Assembly (NCBI GenBank): GCA_943912255.1
Contig: CALTTP010000005.1
Coordinates: 122,869-186,868 of the forward strand
DNA: 64,000 nucleotides
Direction of reading: 5' to 3'
From: an uncultured Peptoniphilaceae bacterium
GTDB taxonomy: Bacteria > Bacillota > Clostridia > Tissierellales > Peptoniphilaceae
Made by a program: the position numbers and the translations under genes. Positions 17,111 to 24,631 of this stretch are shown here, one piece after another. Position 1 is the first letter of the stretch; every line of letters starts with the position of its first letter. A model generated the notes under the pieces. The model saw only the letters and a list, made by a program, of their open reading frames with translations. It did not search any database and was not told the DNA's origin.

Positions 17111-18853
17111 ATGAAAATGTCAAAGTTCTATATGCCAACTTTGAGGGAGGATCCAGCTGATGCTGAAATAGCCAGCCATAGGCTTCTACTTAGAGGTGGA
17201 ATGATTAGAAAAACTGCATCTGGAATTTACTCTTATCTTCCTTTGGGATATAGAGTGGTTAGAAAAATTGAAAATATCGTTAGAGAGGAAATGGACAACT
17301 TTGGTTCTCAAGAGATTTTGATGTCTGCATTACAACCTCGAGAAATCTGGGAAGAGTCGGGAAGATGGGCCACATTTGGGCCAGAGATGTTTAAGTTAAG
17401 GGATAGAAACGATAGGGAGTTCTGTCTTGGGCCAACTGCTGAAGAATACTTCACCAACTTGATAAAAGGTGAAATCAAAAGCTATAAACAACTGCCTTTA
17501 AATATCTACCAAATCCAGTATAAATATAGAGATGAAAAGAGACCTAGGTTTGGAATTAATAGGTCTAGAGAGTTCTTGATGAAAGACGCCTACACCTTTG
17601 ATACAGATTTAGAAGGGCTAAACGTAGCCTATGAAAATATGTGGAAAGCCTATGAAGTGATATTTGACAGGCTAAAGTTGGATTATAAGGTAGTAGCAGG
17701 AGATAGTGGGGCCATGGGTGGAAATAACTCCCATGAATTTATAGCCCTTTCAGAGACTGGAGAAGGTGTAATTTTCTATAGCGACTCTTCGAATTTTGCT
17801 GCCACTGATGAAAAAGCAGAAGTCTTTTATGAAGTCAATGAAGAAGATGTGGAAATGAAAGAACTTACTAAGATTTTCACTCCAAATTGTAAGACCATAG
17901 ATGATGTAAAAGAGTTTACCAATACCACTAGTAGTCACTGTGCTAAGGCTATAGATTTAATGGTGGAAGGAAAACCTGTACTGGTTATTATTCCTGGAGA
18001 TAGGGAACTTAATATATCTAAATTGGTTTCATATTTAAAAGTTCCAGAGCATGCTATTGAGATGATGACGGATGTAGATATAGAAGAGAAGTTGAATTCT
18101 TCTCCAGGATTTACAGGACCGACTTCTGATATTCCTGAAGATGTTAGAATAATCATAGATGAAAGAGTTACCAAGATGAGAAATATGGTAATAGGGGCCA
18201 ATGAAAAGGACTACCACTATAGAGATGCAAATTATGGTAGGGACTTTAAGGGAGAAGTTGCTAAAGACCTTCTTATGATTGAGGAAGGAGATATTGACCC
18301 TGAAACAAAAGAGCCTTTAAAATCTGCTCGAGGAATTGAAGTTGGAAATATCTTCCAATTGGGACAAAAATATTCAAAGGCCCTTGATGCTAAATATCTA
18401 GATGAAAATGGTAAAGAGCAGTATTTTTACATGGGTAGTTATGGCATAGGTATAACTAGGACAGTAACTGCAATTATAGAACAAAACCATGATGAAAATG
18501 GTATTATATGGCCATTGGTTATTGCTCCATACCATGTAATTATTTCAGTTTTAAACACGAGAGATGAGGAGCAAATGGAGTTGGGAACTAAAATCTATGA
18601 AACTCTAAGGTTAAAGGGCGTGGAAGTTCTCCTTGACGATAGAAAGGAAAGAGCAGGAGTTAAATTTAACGATAGGGACTTAATAGGAATTCCACTAAGA
18701 GTTACTGTTGGTAAGAGAGCTGGAGAGGGCATTGTAGAATACTCCACCCGTGAAAAAATGGAAAATAGCGAAATAGAGTATAGTGAAGCTATTGAGGAGA
18801 TAATGAAGGAAGTATCTAAATGCTTAAAATGTTTAGACAATTACTATAGATAA
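17111..18853 (+). CDS. proS: Prolyl-tRNA synthetase, bacterial type
   Basis: Class II aminoacyl-tRNA synthetase that charges tRNA-Pro. 580 aa, with the ~180-residue editing insertion (~220-400) typical of the long bacterial form. Motifs: PTLREDPADAEIASH near the start, motif 2 in YRDEKRPRFGINRSREFLMK, and motif 3 in MGSYGIGITRTVTAI; the anticodon domain is at the C-terminus. Start ATG 17111 has AGGAGG at 17098-17103. It is controlled by the Pro T-box just upstream. The C-terminus ends with an unusual short Cys-containing tail (SKCLKCLDNYYR). Confidence 0.97.
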   Translation: MKMSKFYMPTLREDPADAEIASHRLLLRGGMIRKTASGIYSYLPLGYRVVRKIENIVREEMDNFGSQEILMSALQPREIWEESGRWATFGPEMFKLRDRNDREFCLGPTAEEYFTNLIKGEIKSYKQLPLNIYQIQYKYRDEKRPRFGINRSREFLMKDAYTFDTDLEGLNVAYENMWKAYEVIFDRLKLDYKVVAGDSGAMGGNNSHEFIALSETGEGVIFYSDSSNFAATDEKAEVFYEVNEEDVEMKELTKIFTPNCKTIDDVKEFTNTTSSHCAKAIDLMVEGKPVLVIIPGDRELNISKLVSYLKVPEHAIEMMTDVDIEEKLNSSPGFTGPTSDIPEDVRIIIDERVTKMRNMVIGANEKDYHYRDANYGRDFKGEVAKDLLMIEEGDIDPETKEPLKSARGIEVGNIFQLGQKYSKALDAKYLDENGKEQYFYMGSYGIGITRTVTAIIEQNHDENGIIWPLVIAPYHVIISVLNTRDEEQMELGTKIYETLRLKGVEVLLDDRKERAGVKFNDRDLIGIPLRVTVGKRAGEGIVEYSTREKMENSEIEYSEAIEEIMKEVSKCLKCLDNYYR

Positions 18854-18859
18854 ATATAT

Positions 18860-18892
18860 ATGATAGTAGTCAATGAAAATGGCTACTATCAT
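18860..18892 (+). terminator. Probable terminator after proS
   Basis: Long hairpin ATGATAGTAG/CTACTATCAT followed by a modest T-rich tail (TATTTG). Its weak tail makes it less certain than the others in the window. Confidence 0.6.
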
Positions 18893-18928
18893 TATTTGAA
18901 TCAATATATTTATAAACTTACGGTATTA

Positions 18929-18957
18929 TTGACACTTCGTTAAGGATTCTATACAAT
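18929..18957 (+). promoter_or_regulatory. Sigma-A promoter for the transglutaminase-like lipoprotein
   Basis: TTGACA (18929-18934), 17-base spacer, TACAAT (18952-18957), 50 bases before the start codon. Confidence 0.8.
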
Positions 18958-19006
18958 ATTTTTAAATGGGTACAAAGTTATATCCATAATAAAAAAGGAG
19001 AAGATC

Positions 19007-20134
19007 ATGAAACGTAAATTATTATTGATTGTATTCGCTATTGTTTTATCATTTACCTTTACTGCATGTAACAAGGCCGATGATAAAAGTGCAACAGAAG
19101 AAACAAAGGCGACAACTGAAGAAGCAACTCAAGCTTCTGAAGATACAAAAGAGACAGAAGAGGAAAAGAAAGATGGAGAAGCTGAAGAAATTTCAGGAAA
19201 AGTAACTCAGGAATTTGATTTATCATCCCATAAAAGTGAAAAGTCCTCTAGACTTTGGATTCCATATGCTCAATCAGATGAATTTCAAGATATTTCCAAT
19301 GAGGAAGTAAAGATAGATGAAGCAAATGGAACTGCTGAAGTTAAAGAAGATGAACTGGGAAATAAGATGATTTATGTAGAATTTAAACCAGATGCAAAAG
19401 AAAAGAAAGTTACCTATTCCTTTGATGTAACTAGACGAGAAGCTTTAAGACCTGAAATTAAAGAAGAAACAGACTTCAACAAAGAAGAATTTAAAGAGTA
19501 CTTATCAGATTCAAAGCTTTTAAATATCAATGGGCCTATAAAGGAACAAGCTAAGGAGATTACAGAAGGTAAAACCACTGTAGAAGAAAAGGTAAAAGCT
19601 ATTTATGATTGGATTTATGACAATATGAATAGAGACAACGACGTTATTGGTTGTGGTCTAGGAGATGTTGACCAATTATTAGACACAAAAGCTGGAAAAT
19701 GTACAGATATAGGTTCTGTATTTATCGCTCTTTGTAGAGCTTCCGATATACCTGCAAGGGAAACTTTTGGAGTTAGACTAAGCAAAGACGACACAGCAGA
19801 TATCACTAAGTCACAACACTGCTGGGTAGAGTATTACCAACCAGGAACAGGATGGTTCCCAATAGATATTGCCGATGTATTAAAGGGAATATTAAATGAC
19901 AATCTTGAAAAAGATAGTAAAGAAGCACTAGAGCTAAAAGATTATTACTATGGAAATTGGGATGCAGTAAGAGTTGGCTTTACAACTGGTAGAGACTTGG
20001 TATTAAACCCTAAACAAGATGAAGAACCTTTAAATCAATTTGGATACCCATATGCTGAAATTGATGGTAAGGCTATAGATTTCTATAAACCTGATCAATT
20101 TGTTTATACATTCAATTGGGAAAAAGCAAAATAG
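19007..20134 (+). CDS. Transglutaminase-like lipoprotein, 375 aa
   Basis: An exported lipoprotein (MKRKLLLIVFAIVL, lipobox FTAC with Cys21) with an acidic Glu/Thr/Lys spacer to ~60. A beta-rich region of unknown role follows (~65-145). The transglutaminase-like core comes next: Cys in AGKCTDIGSVFIALCR (C232), His in QHCWVEYY (H271) and Asp in WFPIDIAD (D287), the expected catalytic order. Bacterial members act as peptidases, cross-linkers or amidases; the substrate here is unknown, though location outside the membrane suggests cell-envelope work. It is a single-gene unit with its own promoter and a downstream hairpin. Confidence 0.8.
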   Translation: MKRKLLLIVFAIVLSFTFTACNKADDKSATEETKATTEEATQASEDTKETEEEKKDGEAEEISGKVTQEFDLSSHKSEKSSRLWIPYAQSDEFQDISNEEVKIDEANGTAEVKEDELGNKMIYVEFKPDAKEKKVTYSFDVTRREALRPEIKEETDFNKEEFKEYLSDSKLLNINGPIKEQAKEITEGKTTVEEKVKAIYDWIYDNMNRDNDVIGCGLGDVDQLLDTKAGKCTDIGSVFIALCRASDIPARETFGVRLSKDDTADITKSQHCWVEYYQPGTGWFPIDIADVLKGILNDNLEKDSKEALELKDYYYGNWDAVRVGFTTGRDLVLNPKQDEEPLNQFGYPYAEIDGKAIDFYKPDQFVYTFNWEKAK

Positions 20135-20149
20135 TATTATATAAATAAA

Positions 20150-20191
20150 GATAAAGGGAAATGCTCAGTTGAAAATACTGAGCCCTTTATC
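20150..20191. terminator. Long hairpin, probable terminator
   Basis: GATAAAGG and GCTCAGT arms pair with ACTGAGC and CCTTTATC, giving about 15 pairs with a small internal bulge. No T run follows on the plus strand, so it could instead stabilise the 3' end of the upstream mRNA. Confidence 0.55.
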
Positions 20192-20366
20192 TGTAATAGA
20201 TACAAGAGTGTATACAATAATGCATAAGAATGGTATGATAGTAATAGGATTTATTTTAATGTAATTTATACAAATACAGAATAAAATTCTATAAATAGGG
20301 TATCAGTATTAAAAGAGATAATAAATTTCTATTTCAATAGGAATAATATAGGGTAGGGGTGTTGAA

Positions 20367-20603
20367 ATGAAAAACAGAATAGAAGAGTTTAGAAAACCTT
20401 TGGGGCTATCCCAGCATAGGTTAGGTAAAAAAGTGAGAGTTTCTAGAATTAGTATCAATAAAATAGAAAATGAAAAGACCATGCCTAATTTGAAGTTGGC
20501 TAGTTCTATAGCCGATGCTCTAGATAAATGTCTTTATGAAGTATTTGATTTAGATGGGACGGGAAAGTTTCAATGCCCATGTGTAAAAAAAGAAGATAGA
20601 TAA
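20367..20603 (+). CDS. XRE-family HTH regulator, 78 aa
   Basis: A small helix-turn-helix DNA-binding protein of the Cro/C1 type: LGLSQHRLGKKVRVSRISIN (HTH core, ~12-31), NKIENEKTMPNLKLASSIADAL. Compact members like this often regulate themselves and neighbours. The C-terminus carries a CPC motif (FQCPCVKKEDR). Start ATG 20367 lies after GGTAGGGGTG. The next gene follows after 8 bases, so this regulator and the cysteine-peptidase-like protein are probably one operon. Confidence 0.85.
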   Translation: MKNRIEEFRKPLGLSQHRLGKKVRVSRISINKIENEKTMPNLKLASSIADALDKCLYEVFDLDGTGKFQCPCVKKEDR

Positions 20604-20611
20604 GGTCTTTA

Positions 20612-21211
20612 ATGAGAGAAATATTTAACGGGGAAATAAAATTTGACCATGGGGAAGATACAGGATTCTATGTTCCAAACCATAAAGTCATTAGAGACAG
20701 CGTCTATCCTAAAAATATAAATGGAACCTGTGGATTTACTGCAGCTTGCATAGTCTTAGACTATTGGAATAAGACAAGAGGCGGATATATACCAGATAAA
20801 TTCCTAGAAGGTGGAAATTTAAAGACAACAGGATTTACTCTACAAGATCAATTACGCCAATATAGCAGATATAATAAGAGTTGGGCCAAGACTATTACCG
20901 ATGCCATTAACTCCCTTTGTAGAGCATATAATTTGCCAGGAAAGGCATATTACACCTTAGGAAGCATTGGCGTGAAGGAGTATATCCAAAAGGGACGACT
21001 GGCCATAGTATTTGGTTGGTTAAACTCTGGCGTCGACATTAAATCTATAGACTCAAAACCCTTAAGACATATATTCCATGCTGTGACGGTGTATGGAAGA
21101 GAAAAGAAAAACTACATCACCCACTATGGATGGAAGGGTTATGAAAAGGTGTTATTGAAAAAGAGTGTAATAGGCTCAGTAACACTATTTAATCCAGATG
21201 TGAAAATGTAA
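20612..21211 (+). CDS. Papain-fold (C39-like) cysteine peptidase-like protein, 199 aa
   Basis: A Cys-peptidase-type active site is visible: NGTCGFTAACIVLDYW with Cys40 at the start of a helix, and a His in RHIFHAVTVYG (H156), followed by ITHYGWKGY where these folds usually carry the third residue. The spacing fits the C39-like_2/papain-like group. No signal peptide, so it probably acts in the cytoplasm unless exported by another route. Weak RBS (AAGG) 8 bases after the HTH stop suggests translational coupling. Substrate unknown; assignment rests on motif pattern only. Confidence 0.6.
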   Translation: MREIFNGEIKFDHGEDTGFYVPNHKVIRDSVYPKNINGTCGFTAACIVLDYWNKTRGGYIPDKFLEGGNLKTTGFTLQDQLRQYSRYNKSWAKTITDAINSLCRAYNLPGKAYYTLGSIGVKEYIQKGRLAIVFGWLNSGVDIKSIDSKPLRHIFHAVTVYGREKKNYITHYGWKGYEKVLLKKSVIGSVTLFNPDVKM

Positions 21212-21228
21212 ATTGAATAACTGTAAAC

Positions 21229-21257
21229 AAACCTTGTCTATAATGGCAGGGTTTTTT
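21229..21257 (+). terminator. Rho-independent terminator
   Basis: A ten-pair stem AAACCTTGTC/GGCAGGGTTT with two G-T pairs and loop TATAAT, followed by a T run. Confidence 0.85.
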
Positions 21258-21375
21258 TATGGGTATAATTCACCTATATACAAGGATTTAAATTTATGGA
21301 AACATAAATAGGGGTTTTCTATTTTTTATAATTGTGTATAATCCAATTGTATAAGATTAAAAATAGGAGAAGATA

Positions 21376-22341
21376 ATGAATTCAGTTATAAGTAGAACGA
21401 TTAAAACTGCATTGGCAGCCTTTTTTGCAATCTTTTTTGCCCAAAAATTAGGATTGGAATTTTCTGCATCAGCAGGTATAATTGCAATTTTATCAGTTTT
21501 AGAGACCAGAACTCAAACTTTAAAAGGAGGGATTAAACGCCTAATCTCTGCAATCCTTGCTCTTTTAATAGGTAGCATTTGTTTTTATATCTTTGGATTT
21601 AAAAATTGGGTATTTGCCCTTTATCTTTTAATTTTTGTACCAATCTCATTTTTCTTTAAAGTTGAAATAGGACTTGGTCCTTCATCGGTACTAGTAACTC
21701 ATTTATTAGCAGTGAAAAAAATAGACACAGCTATTATATTAAATGAGATGGGTTTGATTTTAATAGGAACCCTATTGGCTTTTTTAACCAATGTATATGC
21801 ACCTAATAGGATAAAAAAACTAGAAGCAAAAATTCATGAAATAGATGAAAGGATAATTTATATCTTGAATAGATTTATTATTGCTTTGACAAAGGAATTT
21901 GATATAAAGAAAGAGGAAAATTTATTTGTAGAATTGGACAAAGCCATAGAAGAAGCTTCCATTTTAGCTAATCGAGAAAGGGAAAACTTAAATTTTGAAG
22001 AAGGAGTGGATATTACCCTTAATATAAACATAATGAAAGAACAATCGAGAATTTTAAAAAATATATATGAAGATTTAAGTCAAATTCCTCCAGAATTTAC
22101 TAAGGGTACAGAACTGGCGGAGATATTAAAGACCAATTCAACACAGATTACAGAAGAAGCCACAGTTAAAGAGATGAGAAGAAAAATGGAATTTATGAAA
22201 AATTATACTGAAATTTTACCAGCTCCTCAAACTAGGGAAGAATTTAAAATAAGGTCTGCAGTGTATCAAACAATGAAAAGTATAGATGAATTCATGGTTG
22301 TACTATCCAATAGAACTGAAAAAAAGGATAGATTACTCTAA
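21376..22341 (+). CDS. Aromatic acid exporter family (ArAE/FUSC-like) membrane protein, 321 aa
   Basis: The N-terminal half is a membrane domain with about five spans (~10-150; FFAIFFAQKLGLEFSASAGI, LLIGSICFYIFGF). The C-terminal half is cytoplasmic and helical (~155-321). This is the ArAE_1/DUF939 arrangement found in many Firmicutes. Members of the wider family export aromatic carboxylic acids, but this subgroup is not well characterised, so substrate is inferred only at family level. RBS AGGAG before ATG 21376. Confidence 0.75.
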   Translation: MNSVISRTIKTALAAFFAIFFAQKLGLEFSASAGIIAILSVLETRTQTLKGGIKRLISAILALLIGSICFYIFGFKNWVFALYLLIFVPISFFFKVEIGLGPSSVLVTHLLAVKKIDTAIILNEMGLILIGTLLAFLTNVYAPNRIKKLEAKIHEIDERIIYILNRFIIALTKEFDIKKEENLFVELDKAIEEASILANRERENLNFEEGVDITLNINIMKEQSRILKNIYEDLSQIPPEFTKGTELAEILKTNSTQITEEATVKEMRRKMEFMKNYTEILPAPQTREEFKIRSAVYQTMKSIDEFMVVLSNRTEKKDRLL

Positions 22342-22379
22342 ATTATTTTATCATCTTTTAAAGTTTTATTGCTTAACTA

Positions 22380-22406
22380 GGCTAGCCACAATGGTTAGTC
22401 TTTTTT
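22380..22406 (+). terminator. Rho-independent terminator
   Basis: GGCTAGCC pairs with GGTTAGTC (two G-T pairs), loop ACAAT, followed by six T. Confidence 0.8.
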
Positions 22407-22428
22407 CTTAAAACTACAGTACTACATC

Positions 22429-22457
22429 TTGAAATTTAGGGGTTTTACTGATATGAT
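22429..22457 (+). promoter_or_regulatory. Sigma-A promoter of the cysteine desulfidase gene
   Basis: TTGAAA (22429-22434), 17-base spacer, TATGAT (22452-22457). The -10 box lies inside the palindrome at 22447-22473. Confidence 0.8.
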
Positions 22458-22473
22458 TAGTAATGATATCAGT
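22447..22473. promoter_or_regulatory. 27-bp near-perfect palindrome, likely repressor operator
   Basis: Outer arms ACTGATAT (22447-22454) and ATATCAGT (22466-22473); the whole 27-base stretch is self-complementary about its central base except one mirrored pair. It covers the -10 box and the likely transcription start of the gene at 22486, as an operator would. The regulator is unknown; the GntR protein encoded downstream (23906) is one candidate. Confidence 0.6.
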
Positions 22474-22485
22474 TAGGAGGATGCT

Positions 22486-23760
22486 ATGACTTCATATAAG
22501 GATTTTGAAAGAGTTTTATTGGAAGAACTACAACCTGCCCTAGGCTGTACTGAGCCTATTGCCATAGCTCTTTGTGCTGCCAAGGTTAGGGAATATTTAA
22601 CTGATGAGCCTAAGGAGGTTCAGGCTTATTGTTCTAAGAATATAATAAAAAATGCTTGGTCAGTTTTGGTGCCAAACTCTCAAGGTATGAAAGGGATTTT
22701 AACGGCTATTTCCTTGGGGATTGTAGGGGGAGATGCTTCTAAGAACCTTCGGGTTTTAGAGGATATTGACCAAGAGGACATCAAAAAAGCCAAGTTTTTA
22801 ATCGAAAACAAGGTTATAAACACCCATGTGGCTGATGTAACCAATCTTCTTTACATAAAGATAGTATGTAAGACGGACAATGAAGAAGTTGTTGTTGAAA
22901 TAAAGGACTGCCATGATAATATTACCTATGTGGAAGTCAACGGCAAGGTGCTTTTTGAATCCCAGGAAAGTGGCGAAGAAAGTTGTTCTCAGGACAGGTC
23001 CTTTCTCACTGTTAAAAGTATTATAGACTTTGCTGACAATGTGGATTTTAAAGATATACCAGAACTTATTAAACGTTTGGACCTACAGATTGATTCCAAT
23101 ATGGAGATTGCAAAAAAAGGTCTTGATATAGGTTATGGGGCAAAGGTTGGACCGATTATTAAAATGACTTCCCATGGGGATTTAAAGGATGAAATCAAGG
23201 CTATGACCTGTTCTGCTTCTGATGCTAGAATGGGTGGATGTAGTCTCCCTGTGGTTATAAATTCCGGTTCTGGAAACCAAGGTATAACAACTTCTGTTCC
23301 AGTAATCGTATTTTCTCAAAGGGAAAATCTACCCAAGGATAGGTTATACCGTGGGCTTATGGTATCTAATCTTATAGCCATCTATCAAAAGTACTATATT
23401 GGTAAGCTCTCTGCTTTTTGTGGTGCTGTAAGTGCTGGTAGTGGTGCTGCCTGTGGTATTGGATATTTAATTGGACTTGAAGAAGAAAAGATTGAGTCCA
23501 TTTTGACCAATTCTCTTGCCACATCTGGAGGTATTGTCTGTGATGGAGCTAAGGCTTCTTGTGCTTCTAAGATTGCTGTAGCCTTGGACAATAGCTTTCT
23601 TGCTTTAGAAATGGCTAAAAGGGGTATAGCTTTTGAATATATGGACGGGATTGTGGGAAGTTGTTCTCACAGAACTGTTAAAAACATTGGAAAAATGGCT
23701 TCTGAAGGTATGAATGCTACGGATGATAAAATTTTAGAAATAATGTTAGAGGGAAATTAA
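22486..23760 (+). CDS. cyuA: L-cysteine desulfidase family protein (CyuA/UPF0597)
   Basis: Expected to break L-cysteine into pyruvate, ammonia and hydrogen sulfide with a 4Fe-4S cluster and no PLP. 424 aa, normal length. Family features: ELQPALGCTEPIAIALCAAK at the N-terminus, MTCSASDARMGGCSLPVVIN in the middle, and the C-terminal serine-dehydratase-alpha-like part with CGAVSAGSGAACGIGYL, GGIVCDGAKASCASK and VGSCSHRTVKNIG, which provide cluster ligands. It has a good promoter overlapped by a long palindrome and AGGAGG RBS, and is followed by a terminator and a GntR regulator gene. Confidence 0.88.
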   Translation: MTSYKDFERVLLEELQPALGCTEPIAIALCAAKVREYLTDEPKEVQAYCSKNIIKNAWSVLVPNSQGMKGILTAISLGIVGGDASKNLRVLEDIDQEDIKKAKFLIENKVINTHVADVTNLLYIKIVCKTDNEEVVVEIKDCHDNITYVEVNGKVLFESQESGEESCSQDRSFLTVKSIIDFADNVDFKDIPELIKRLDLQIDSNMEIAKKGLDIGYGAKVGPIIKMTSHGDLKDEIKAMTCSASDARMGGCSLPVVINSGSGNQGITTSVPVIVFSQRENLPKDRLYRGLMVSNLIAIYQKYYIGKLSAFCGAVSAGSGAACGIGYLIGLEEEKIESILTNSLATSGGIVCDGAKASCASKIAVALDNSFLALEMAKRGIAFEYMDGIVGSCSHRTVKNIGKMASEGMNATDDKILEIMLEGN

Positions 23761-23770
23761 TTAAAGTTTT

Positions 23771-23812
23771 TCAGGATTTGGTATATAATAGATATCAAAT
23801 CCTGATTTTTTA
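23771..23812 (+). terminator. Rho-independent terminator
   Basis: A ten-pair stem TCAGGATTTG/CAAATCCTGA (23771-23780 with 23796-23805), then six T. Confidence 0.9.
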
Positions 23813-23819
23813 TAGGGCG

Positions 23820-23855
23820 AAGTTCTATAGTTTTATAAATGGATATATGGAACTT
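23820..23855. promoter_or_regulatory. Inverted repeat upstream of the GntR gene
   Basis: AAGTTCTATA (23820-23829) and TATGGAACTT (23846-23855) match as inverted arms with one mismatch, 50 bases before the GntR start. It could be an autoregulatory operator. It does not resemble the palindrome in front of cyuA. Confidence 0.4.
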
Positions 23856-23905
23856 TAGTGTATAAAGTCCTTTAGGATTAAAGAAAGTGTAAAGTTGAGG
23901 ATACA

Positions 23906-24526
23906 ATGACATTAAGAGAAAAGGTCTATGATTCTATTAAAATGGATGTAGTATCGGGTAATTACAGTCCCAGTGACATTTTAAATGAAAAAAATCTGAT
24001 GAATAAGTATCAAATTAGCAAGGCTCCCGTTAGAGATGCTCTTATTGAACTTTGTAATGAAGGGGTTTTAAAGTCCATTCCAAGACTAGGTTATGTAGTG
24101 GTGTCCTATTCTAAGGAATATTTAGATGGGATTTTAAAGCTTAGAAAATTTTTAGAGCCTAAATATTTAGATGAATATTGGGATAGGATTACAGACCAGG
24201 ACATTGAAAGGCTAGAAGGGTTACATAGGGAGCAAATGGAGAAAGCCTGTAGGGAAGACCCTGTGTCCTACTGGAATACCAATATGGACTTTCATTTGAC
24301 CTTAGCATCCTTTTACCATGATGAATACTACTATGAAATTTTAGAAAATGCATTTCAAAAGCAGATGCTGGTCTTTTCCCAGTACTATTGGAATAGTTGG
24401 AACAAAGAAGTCTTTAATATCTATAGTCATCAACATAGTGAATTCTTATTCTTCTTGAAGAATAGGAATAGGAAAAAGGCGGTTGAGGAGCTTAAAAGGG
24501 ATATTGATTACTTTATGAAGGGGTAA
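23906..24526 (+). CDS. GntR-family transcriptional regulator (FCD type)
   Basis: Winged-helix DNA-binding domain at 1-~70 with the GntR signature: LREKVYDSIKMDVVSGNYSP, then LNEKNLMNKYQISKAPVRDA and GVLKSIPRLGYVV. The all-helical C-terminal domain (~75-206) has the FadR/FCD style, with His residues in MDFHLTLASFYH and YSHQHSEF that in this group often bind a metal and a carboxylic acid. Its effector is unknown. It follows cyuA but behind a terminator, so it has its own transcript; control of cyuA is a guess from position. Confidence 0.85.
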   Translation: MTLREKVYDSIKMDVVSGNYSPSDILNEKNLMNKYQISKAPVRDALIELCNEGVLKSIPRLGYVVVSYSKEYLDGILKLRKFLEPKYLDEYWDRITDQDIERLEGLHREQMEKACREDPVSYWNTNMDFHLTLASFYHDEYYYEILENAFQKQMLVFSQYYWNSWNKEVFNIYSHQHSEFLFFLKNRNRKKAVEELKRDIDYFMKG

Positions 24527-24558
24527 GAATCATATAAGTACATACTTATGGGTTAATA

Positions 24559-24587
24559 TTGACAAAAAAATAAAAAGTTGTTACATT
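24559..24587 (+). promoter_or_regulatory. Sigma-A promoter of guaB
   Basis: TTGACA (24559-24564), 17 bases, TACATT (24582-24587), 45 bases before the start codon. Confidence 0.8.
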
Positions 24588-24631
24588 ACTAGTTAATAAA
24601 AATCACTTAATAAAAAATAGGAGGCACAATT

